A DNA stretch of 64,000 nt. Source: Dermanyssus gallinae. Lineage: Eukaryota; Arthropoda; Arachnida; Mesostigmata; Dermanyssidae. The translations under genes were made by a program, and so were the position numbers. The notes beneath the pieces are model-generated. The model was not told where the DNA came from, did no database searches, and worked only from the letters and a program-made list of their open reading frames with translations. The DNA lies in NCBI GenBank assembly GCA_003439945.1, contig QVRM01000484.1:372001-436000 (forward strand), written 5' to 3'. Below are positions 12,901 through 23,400 of the stretch, in pieces (the first letter of the stretch is position 1; each line of letters opens with the position of its first letter).

Positions 12901-13560
12901 CGCAAAGGCATCCCTCCCCAGCGAGGGTCTGAAATAAAGATATTAAATGCTATGGATTGCTGCTTTTAACGAGCAGATTGAGAAATGGGAGTTTTAACTT
13001 GCCGCAATCGACGTTGAATTTTACAATATAGGAGCTGTAAGAAATCAGGCGTGAAAGGATCGAAACCGACTACACAACCATGTCGTTACAAACTACGTTT
13101 ATTTTAAGCTACTCTGAACAAAAAAGAGTTACCACAAGTCAAAGTAACGTCTGATATGAATGAGGTGTGAGCAGAGAACTCTTTTAGCAGATATCATACC
13201 CCAAACTGCTTCGACATGCTGTCACTGGGAAGCTTTATGCAGGCCTGCTAGGGTGAATTAAATAGCTGGTTGTCAATATTAGTTGCAAAATGTTTGATTA
13301 AAATAAGCAAGATTTGAGTATGAATTGAATATATAATTATTATTAATTAGACTTACTTCACTGGAGGCGAACTATGTATCCGGACGGATTCCCCAGCCCG
13401 GGTGGTCCGAGAACTCATCTAATACATCTAATGTATATAATCCACTTACGAGGCGTCACGCATGCCTCTTTCGGGTGTATTTTTAGACAATTGTGCAAAA
13501 TACCCTTTATTGATATCAGGGACGCTTAGAGTGGCATCATAGGCGGACATGGTCAAATTT
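10000..13560. other. Gene-free stretch upstream of the CELF gene
   Basis: I see no recognisable gene. Short GT (about 10320-10340), GTT (about 10484-10510) and GTT/GTC (11293-11340) repeats are present. Open frames, including a 170-codon minus-strand frame at 11.1-11.6 kb, are low-complexity or unrecognised. After about 11.7 kb the sequence becomes AT-richer and ordinary. Confidence 0.5.
11293..11340 (+). repeat. GTT/GTC trinucleotide repeat
   Basis: GTT units pass into GTC and back into GTT. Confidence 0.85.
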
Positions 13561-13740
13561 TCTAGGGTTTCTCCAATAGTTCTTGTGGGAGCATGATCGC
13601 TGACTCTAAGCGGTATATAGTTTATTATGTATTCTCAATGAGTATCGCTTAAAGGAAAATCTGTCAAGAACAGAGATCACACCGGCGACACGCCGCTAGA
13701 TTACAATCATGACTAACTCGCTAGCCCGCCTAGGCCACGC
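13561..13740 (-). mobile_element. tRNA-derived SINE, copy 1
   Basis: Read on the minus strand it begins with a degenerate tRNA-like head (GCTAGCGAGTTAGTCATGAT..) and runs to a body ending in GGAGAAACCCTAGAA. The same body occurs at 16034-16228 (-) and 35020-35158 (+). Shared landmarks on the plus strand are GTTCTTGTGG, GCATG.TCGCTGACT, ATTCTCAATGA and ATCATGACTA. This copy is diverged and has lost a clear B box. It lies just upstream of the first firm CELF exon. Confidence 0.7.
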
Positions 13741-14040
13741 CGCCATATTTAGATCAATACATTGTTACGCTTCAACCTCCGTTCAACTAAAAAAATTGTT
13801 ACTCAAATAAAACGCTCATATGACGACGTGTCTGAACATTTTTACACACCAGAAGCCACTGGCGTACGAAGTAACTTGCCATTTTCCAATAGAAGCTATT
13901 ACTTGTTGAGACGCTTTGCGAACTACAGTAACTCCGTCGGATCCTCCTAGTGTCACGAAAAACAGATGAGACCAGTTTGAGTGTAGTCGATCTGCCTATT
14001 GTAGCTAGTATTAGGCTCTGCAAAACCATAGTGACCAATT

Positions 14041-14063
14041 CATATATATATATATATATATAT
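14041..14063. repeat. (AT)n microsatellite
   Basis: Pure AT repeat about 190 bp upstream of the CELF start codon. Confidence 0.9.
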
Positions 14064-14251
14064 AACGACAATTGAGTGTGTGTCCAAACGCATCATTCTG
14101 TAAATGCAAACTTTCTTCGTATGCATAATTCGACGAGAATTCAATCTTTCAAGCATAATCTAACAAATTGCATTGTTGGTGTGGGTTTTCTTCTGTGTGT
14201 TCTCCGTGTGGTGCCTTTTGTACGAACGGAAATCCGTTGCGTAGGGAGGAG

Positions 14252-14435
14252 ATGAACTCACCCGTCCAACACCAAGAAGCTGCCCAGCCGCAACCAGATG
14301 CAGACGCCATCAAGATGTTTGTCGGCCAAATTCCCCGCAGCTGGGACGAAAACGAACTTCGTAACCTGTTTGAGGACTTCGGAAAGGTTCACTCGATCAA
14401 CGTGCTGCGCGATAAGGCCACAGGGAACAGTCGAG
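14252..14435 (+). CDS. CELF1/2 (bru1-like): CELF exon 1: start codon and first half of RRM1
   Basis: Encodes residues 1-61, from MNSPVQHQ through RNP2 (MFVGQI) to ATGNSR, and ends at CGAG|GTAAGC, leaving one base. A possible 3' splice site (GCGTAG|GGAGGAG) lies 7 bases before the ATG, so the exon may continue a longer upstream message. The open frame reaches a Met at 14168, but that segment (Cys-rich, within a pyrimidine-rich stretch) looks like intron or UTR. Confidence 0.92.
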
Positions 14436-17400
14436 GTAAGCATGGCGACAAAACACACTCGCGTGCAGGTACGAAACCACAATGGCTCGCGTTAATGTTG
14501 CCGTTATTGTTGGCACGTAGCCTATTGATCGGCTTGCTTATATAGCTGTAATTGATAAAAAAAAGTTAATATTTTAGTGTTTACGGCGATTCTATTAGGG
14601 TCGACGTTGGTCTTACTTCAAATCGCAGCAAGCAATCGTTGCCTCCTTCTGTTTAGAGCTATACACCTTCCTTCCGTAGCATCATAATTAAACACACATT
14701 AGCTGTGCACGGTCTTGTGTGGGTCTAGCCACCTAAAGGGATCTAGATTCGAGCAGGATGACCGTGAATGCCCACTTTCTTGTTATTTCACAGGGGGCCA
14801 TCACACCCATTTGGTCTGGGCAGTCGCGACAGCACGAATACAAAGCCTAGTATCATTGCTAAATTGGCTTGAATGCGCGTACGAAGTAGAATTGCACCCA
14901 GCGACTGCTTGTCTAATATTGGGGAAAACGGTAGATTGTTGCAGCACGCACTTGGGCGAAGATTAATGATCCGGTCTTCCAATGACGTTACTCACATTGT
15001 GTTTTTCAAGATTGCAAGTGATGCGAGACTTCAAAAATTCAATAGACCTGCACATGTATGAAAGTAAACGAGACCCAATGTCTGTTGGCCAAGTCGGCTA
15101 CTGCTGTCGGAAAAACGATTTTGAAAGAGATACGCTAAAGCGAACGACTACACATATCAATAGGCAACTAACTGTGCGCGATAGATAAATGACTACGGAG
15201 AGTTAGCGCCACGCAGTGTTGACTAAGGTAGAAGGTTAGCTAAGGTCGCCGACAAGATCGCACCGAGACTACTAGCTGTTGTCGCATCTAATCGAAAATT
15301 AATCTTCCTTTGAAAAGGGAAACCCTTCCACTTTGTGGAGTGGTTGCTGGGGCGGGTCCCGTTCAACCGGAGCGAGCCGATATTCTTAGCCACTGAGAAC
15401 ACACAGTAAAGCGCGGTCTCCAGCTAGTTCTTCTCGGTCCCGGTTTCTCCTACCCGTAAGAGCTCTGACTCAATCATATATCTACCCTATAGAGCCCTTT
15501 CTTGAGCGCGCACTCTCTTTCTCTACACTGCTTATACTCTCTACATTTACACTTGTTTCGACCCACTCTTACCAAGGTTAGGAAACATCTCTTCAGGTGG
15601 GTCTGCGTCCACGGTCTTGTAGCGACGTTAGGTTTGTCAGGCGTCCGTGCCGCGGCCACAGAATCTATCTACACATAAACTGAAGTGTCTTTCGCTTTGA
15701 TCTCCAACTAGTCCTGGCGCTCGAACTGTATGTTATTGTGCTTTTGTCCACTATTTCACTATGGACTGATTTGACGACGCATTGTCGTTGTCGGACATCG
15801 GAGCATCATCGAATGTCATCTCATCTTTGGACATCGGAGCGGAAACATGACAGGATGACTGAGTTTCCAATTTTGTTGACGGCGGAGGCGGTCACAACAG
15901 GGTGCTGGTGCTAATTAGGCACACTAGAATTAAACTTTAAAAAAAGCTGTTTAAAGTCTAGACTATCATCTGTCCCCTACGACTTCGAATCGCCGTGCGG
16001 CGCACCTTCAACGTACCAGCTATATTGAGCTATCTGGGGTTTCCTCAAGAGTTCTTGTGGCAGCATGGCCGCTGACTGTTAGCGGCACATGGTTTATCAT
16101 CTATTCTCAATGACCAAGCTCAATGATAAAGCATCGCTCAAAGAAAATTTGATCAACACCGGGGATCGAACCGGCTACCGGTAGATGACGACCATGACTA
16201 GCGCATTAGCCTACTAGACTATGACGTTACTCTCCAAGCGCTATTCTCCAAGCGCATGTGGCCATGCCGATGACGCGCTAATTAATCGAATGCTAAAACA
16301 GCTGCAGGCGTTTGCGGCGCGTATGCGCTTTGTTGTGGGGACGCCTTACTGTCACAGAATCCAATTCATCATCGGATGCGATAGGTAACCGTAGTTCATG
16401 AGTCTTCGTCTATATATCTAAAGGCCTGTGGAAAAGGCGTGAAGCGGGTAAGGTAAAAGGGAGCAGCAGCTTCTGTTATACATACTACATACAGCAGAGT
16501 AAGTCGAACAACCCCAAGAAGCTTTTCATTATTAATATTTTCAGCATCATCAACATGATGGTCACCGTGACGATGACCTCTCCCATCAACATCGTCACAT
16601 GCTCCTTCGTCCTAAAGCGTGGTCGTGATGACATGACTCACTTATCGATCGTTTGTCAGCGGTTTGTCGCAAGTAAAAAGCCCCCATTGTCATTGACTGG
16701 AGCTTGCTGGCAAATTGTGGCCTTTGCTGTTATGTTACCAATATTGCATTTGCACTATGGCTGGTAATGGTGGTGCTGCTGCTGCTAATGTTGCTAATGC
16801 TGCCGTTTCTGCTTCGTATTGTATCATAGACTGTATCGACTGGTATAGGTGCAAGGCCAGGGCGGCGACGGGAGACGCGGCTGTGTTGATCCGCCGCTCT
16901 ATGCCGGTTACAGCAGCTGGTGACTTAACTCATGAATATCAATCAGTCAGTTCGCTATTCATTTATTCATTCAGGCCGTCCCGTTAGCGTTACTAGTCGT
17001 CGTCAAGTGAGTACGGGCGGTCGTTGACATTGGCCACTTGCTGCACGATGATTGAAATCGACCGCTAAGTCTAATCGTGTTGTTTACTATGAGGTGCTGC
17101 TAGTACTGCAATGACCCGGCCCCTGGCTCGATTCTAGATCAGTGCGTTGTGCGTGGCTGTTGTCTTCACAGCTCTACGAAAGAAAGAGGCAGTAGTTGGT
17201 AGTTAAACGAGGCTAAATATGCTTAACCACTAAACACGAACGCCGCGAGTAGACGCCAACCACGAACGAAATCTGAGAAACCCTGGCACTCTACAAATAG
17301 AAAACTCGGAAAATTTGTTCCTGAAAACAGGCCAGCTGAGGATTATTTTCGCATGTCCCGTATTTGGGTGTGAAGTCAATTGAGCAAAATCAACATTGCG

Positions 17401-17862
17401 AATAGCTAAAAACAAATTTCACAACGGGGCGACTTCAGTTTCAGAAACAGACGCCCCAGCTTTTGTTTTTCGTCGTGTTCGCTTTTCATCGAACTCTGAG
17501 GTTCTGGTTTCCTTTGATCTTTCCTCCGTAGTTAACCTTTTTCTCACGCATACCTGTTTCTCTCTCATTTCCTCTGCCTTCCTATACTGATGATTCTAAT
17601 CTATTTGACTAATTTTGCCCTGTTTCGATCAATTTATTTCGTTCTCCTTATCTTTATATAGTCTCACCCCAGTTTTTCTGCTTGTCTCCCGTACGTTCTC
17701 GGTCCAATCCGTGATTCTCTTTTGCCGAACTCCACGCGCTCTAAGTTGCTTTATAGCTTTTACTACGTGTACTCAGTGCTATTTTTTCGAGTCGTTTTTC
17801 TGTCTCTCCCCGGCATCTATATGTAGCCGCAAGTGCTGTGTCAGCTCTCCCTTTTCTCTATA

Positions 17863-17923
<61 letters not shown>

Positions 17924-18350
17924 CTGACGTCTCCCCTCATAACGTGTAACATCTTCCATGTTCTGCTCAACAATTGGAGTCGCTGCTGAAAAGTCGTCGA
18001 CGTAGTTATGTGCCGTGTGATGCGTGTTTGCTCTCACCATGCTGTTGTAGGCAGTCGCGGCAATGGCGCTACCAGCGCCAACGCCTCACCAGAAGTCGTT
18101 GTTGTTGTTGTTGTTGTAGGCGTGGGAGTCGAATGATACGGCCGTGTTGTTAGTTGTCTATTTGCGTGTACTTTGCGCCTACTTCCTGCTTCTTCTTCTC
18201 CTCCAGCGACGACTGTTCTCGTTCACAACAGTCACCGTGACTGATCTTAGCCCCATCCACCTAAAGCTGCTCGAGCAAAAAAACACCACCCCACTTCTTC
18301 TCCTGGCGATGCAGATAGAACAAGTGTTTAAATATATATATTTATATATC

Positions 18351-18385
<35 letters not shown>

Positions 18386-18388
18386 GTT

Positions 18389-18446
<58 letters not shown>

Positions 18447-20401
18447 TAGCAACTGCCACATCATGCAAGAATTCTCTGCGCATAATATATTTAGATAGTC
18501 TCTGAAGGGTCGGCAGATCAGCCAGGTTAGCTACAACCGCCAAACGGCAAGCTTTTGTATATTGTTGAACCTGTTACGAGCCTTGGTTATGCAAGTTATA
18601 TATGCAATAAAACGTATATGTATATATGTATTTCGTCTATTTAAGTACTCTTTTAGCATATATGTAAACCAAAATCGTCAAACACAACGGCTTTATCCGT
18701 AGCTCTGGGTAGGTTGTCTGCCCCACCCTAAAGATCAAACTGTCAACTCTTCCCGGCATCGAGTTGTCAAGCATCATTCACCACACTAACCTCCTGATGT
18801 GTATGCAGATATATATATATATAAAAAATATTGTAATGATTTATTAATCAATTACAATACGTTTGCACACTCGGCAGTGCTCGCCTATATTCTCTAACAC
18901 AGTAACATGCTTTTTTGTTGTTGCTGATTTGGCAGGATGCTGCTTCGTGACATTCTACACGCGCAAGGCGGCGCTAGACGCACAGAATGAAATGCACAAC
19001 ATTAAAACCCTACCTGGCATGCACCATCCGATTCAAATGAAGCCAGCCGACTCCGAGAATCGAAACGGTACGTCAATGCGCCTTAAATTACGAAGATCAT
19101 ACCTCGGTGAATACCCAGGACATAATTGTATATCTCGTTGTCGCTTTTATTCAGGTATAATCAATCCAACCATATGAACAAAGCATCTTCGTTAACATTG
19201 TGAAAGAGCACTAATTTCACATTCGCAGTGTACTTTGCCGTAGGTTTTGTTCAGCCTACGTTTAAGGGCAAAGTGCGGGAAGAGCCTGCATGCCTCTAGC
19301 GACAGTCGATAATTTTTCAGTAGGTAAAAAGAAGGCGACAACACCTAGAACGCCTGGCGACATGATTGGTATTAATTTACTCTGTCGTTCTCGCAGAACG
19401 CAAGCTCTTCATTGGCATGCTGTCGAAGGACTGCGGCGAAGCCGAGGTACGAATGATGTTCTCGGCGTTCGGTAACATTGAAGAGTGCACGGTCCTCCGC
19501 GACAGCCAGTCCCAGTCGAAGGGGTGCGCCTTCGTCACGTATTCGACGCGTCAGTGCGCAATCAACGCTATTAAGGCCATGAACCACTCGCAGACGATGA
19601 AGGGCTGCAGCAACCCGCTCGTCGTGAAGTTCGCCGACACGCAGAAAGAGAAGGATCAGAAGAAACAGCAGCAGATGATCAACAGCATTTGGAACATGGC
19701 TAACATCGTCAATCTTTCGGCGGCCGCTCCACCACCTCCGCCACCGACGCATCAAGCTCCAGCAACCACGTATATGGTGCGTATCAAACTATCTCGCGAC
19801 TTTCGCACTGAAGAGATTTGCAAGCATATGACTTAGTAGTACCATACACCGTCGTCACCAGCCGGATAGGTTACAGTCTGCGCTGTAGAGAAACTTTAGC
19901 TTCACACATTTAGTTAGGTATTTCTATGGCTATAATGATAACTTCTAATGTTCTACCACGACATTACCACTAGCTAGTACGTTCCTTGGCAGAGCTATCA
20001 AACAGCGATGATAAAGCTCGTTTTCATGTCCAGCACAAAGAGATCACAGCTCTAAAATACTCTGAGATGTCCTGCTGCGTGCTATAACTGCATTGAGGAA
20101 TCATCCTGTTCATCCTTGCTCAGAGGTTGCCAATATTGAATTAGCAACCTCATTACTCGAACGACTAACACACATAGGTTACACTTGATAAGTCATCAGA
20201 CTTTTATCTTCACAGGCCACCCAGGAAACTGTTATGTTTTCTCCTGGGCCCCTTCGGGCAAAAGTATCAACCTGAAAGTACAACTTTTTATATTATTGAT
20301 ATAACGAACAGCAACACAAGATACGAAACACGCTTGCCGTGTGCGCTAGCTCAGTTAGAATATCTGCTTCATACAAAACAGCAACTGGCCTATTTGTGGT
20401 A

Positions 20402-20437
<36 letters not shown>

Positions 20438-23400
20438 AATGTGAGCAATCTTACCGGATATGTATTTCTTTCTAACCAAGATGTATTCCCTTGATTGACA
20501 CAGGCCCAAAACGGCTTCGGTGGATTCGCGCAGGCAACAGCTGTGCCGAACATTGCCCAGTTAGCAACGTTGGTTGCCGCAAATGGAGGGGCTGGTAAGT
20601 CATCAGGATACGTTCGCTCTCTTTGATTCGCTTATAGTTTCGTGTGATGTATTCGCCTACCGCTGGCCGTCTACTTGGGGCTCCCCTTCTCAACAAAGAC
20701 TCAATCACTCTAGTATGGGAGAGAATTTGCGAGGCCAGCTGGGCAACACATGTCCAAGATGTGTTACGACAAATATGTAAACGTAAATATGTGAAAATAT
20801 ATGAATGGGTGCAAATGTGTAAACTTGTATAAATGTGTGAACTGTATGTGCAAACTGGTGAACTGTATGTGTAAATGTGTGCGAATGTGTTCACTGAGAC
20901 ACACTCATTTTCCCCATTATTTTATTCTAGAACTTAAGCATCGTGCGAACGCAGTTCCGTCAATGAACCAAGCCCTGTATTGTATATTGTATAATAAGTA
21001 CACCTTAGGTGGCACATACACAACCATCCACAGACCACCCGGGCTAACCACCAATTTAGTCCATCTAGTAATTGTGGATCGCATGTGAAGTTATCACCCT
21101 CATAAAGAATCCAAATGCTCATGATCACGTGAACGCTCGTCACTCTTTCTGTTTATCTTTGCACTATGCGCCTAATCAGACTGCTTTCCAAACGATGAGT
21201 CTTTTTTCCCACTTATTTGCTCCTGCCGCTGCTTCCCCCGTTCTGTTTTTCTGGCTGTCGTCACTGTTAAATTGACCCTCATGTCGCATGTTCAGTACGA
21301 GGAAAAGGAATGCACCGAGTTGTCTTTACATCCTAAATGCGCAGGTTTTTCTACTGACGCCCATTGCGCTTCATGTTCCGCCTTACCCCAATGCCAAGGT
21401 GCTGCTAAATACATGTCCTCTACACTACGCGGACTGCCAAAAATACCTTATGAACTACATTCTACCCAGCAGCGCTCTACTGACAAATCTATGTCAAATG
21501 GTCTAACTATCCATTGTCGTAACCTCCTAGTGGACACAAAAAGCTTAGCCTCTGCGCTACCACCCTTTTACACCTCACTTCTCATACTGCCACTAGTGTG
21601 GTGGGCGTACTATTACTAACATATGCGTATAGAAACTGCACTGCACTAATCCGGACATGCAGATCCTGTCACTGTTCTAACAGGTCGGATTCTGAGGTAT
21701 CCAATAGCCGGGTGGGTGTGGTTGACACAAGCGATGTGTGAAGTGTCCCCTACTAGGGAGCTAACCCGACGGACGGCGAAATGGTATTGGTTGGTTTTGG
21801 TATGGGTGGACACGGGTTGGCTTGCTGGTTGGCTACTGGTGACGTCTAGTTACGCTTTCAGGGGTGTCTGCCACTGGACCGACTCAGTACTCGACCGTTA
21901 CCCCGCAGCCGGCCGCTCCGCCAATGGTTTCGATTAACCACTCGCCAGCTGGCCCTAACGCAACCGGTGGAGGTAAAACCGAATAACCCAACTCACCTAA
22001 AGCACACCCAAATCACTAGCAATCTAAATAACCAACGATAGCAACTAACAATCTTAGCAATAGCAACAACAACAACATGATATGGTTCAAGAGACGAAAC
22101 AACGGCCCTAACATCAACAAAATACAATAATTGCCAAACCAAATAATAACTTGCCAATACTTATATACACGTTTTTGCTGCTTATTCATCAGCGTTCCTA
22201 CGTCTACGTATGATATATCTGTGTATATTTTAAGTGTGGATGCGCATGCAATTATTATTGTTATTGTTGAATCCACATGATTACTCTTATATTAATATTA
22301 CATGCTTACGTGGAAATTATAATGTATGTTCGTTAGTGATCAAATGAAGTGTATCTGCCAGGCGCTCCTAAGGCTGTGCTCTACTAATAAGACTGATACT
22401 ATGACTTATAGTCCTAATCATTCTATAATTTTTTTCTTTAGTTTCTACTTAGTCGCTCTTGCGCACCATGGATAAATCAGAACATTTGAATCATCCACTG
22501 TGGAGCTACTAGATTGTGCGGTGGTAGCCGAAAACTTCTCTAAAAAATATCGTGTATAATCAAAAATGTTAAAAATACAAATAGTTACCTTTCAAATGGA
22601 CACCTTGAGGAGTTTCAGTCGAAAGGTTATCATGATGAGCTTGTAGTACTAAAGTACAGATGTGTCATCTGTGAGCACGACCCATAGGTTACATTACAAA
22701 GAAAATGTCGTAGGGCTAAGCTTCCAGAACCTTTCGTGCAACAATTGTGGGCGATTGTACTTTTGGTAGACCAGATAGTAAGGCGCCCTCCTTTGCTAGC
22801 CAAACATACTTGTAGCCAAGCACTTGCTTAGTGGACTAACACACATCTGGTCAGTTCAGCGATAACGGGAGCCATCCACTGTATTCTAGTAGTAGAAGAG
22901 AATATACGTTAGTTTGCCATTATGCAAGCAGGTATCGATGGACATATGCTACAGTTGCTCCTTTATGCCAATGCTCGATCAGCCCTGCGACCAATAGAAG
23001 CACCCGAATCGCATAGAACAGAGCGGCAGTGCATAGGGTCAGCTCACAGAAAGAGCGAATGCATACGAATAAATAAATTAATGGTCACATCTGATCAAGC
23101 CGACGAGTGACTGCGCGTCTATGATTGTACTTCGTCCTGCGGACAAGAGGTTACATCGGCAGTGTTCTTGTAAGTATGTGTAAAAAAACAAATGTGCAGT
23201 CGACATGCATCTTCGTTGTTGTACACGTCAGAAGAAAGCTGTTTTAATGTCGTGTTTGTTTTTTTGTTTGTTTGTTTGTTGTCATTGTCCGTTCAGATGT
23301 GAACACAGCGGCTAACCTGCAGTCGATCGCTGCACTGGCTCAGCTGGCCAACAATTCGACGGCGCAAACCGGCGCCGGCGGCTTCAATCAGGTCGTCATG

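Larger units (their letters stand above)
14436..18935 (+). other. CELF intron 1
   Basis: 4.5-kb intron containing a SINE (16034-16228, minus), compound CT/AT repeats near 17.9 kb and a long TA array at 18.33-18.45 kb. No other gene is seen. Frames such as 16.55-16.99 kb are unrecognised. Confidence 0.8.

Noticed and set aside
14168..14251. Upstream Met at 14168 as the CELF start
   Set aside because: The extra residues are Cys-rich, derive from a pyrimidine-rich stretch ending in a possible AG acceptor, and have no counterpart in the family. MNSPVQ fits known N-termini.
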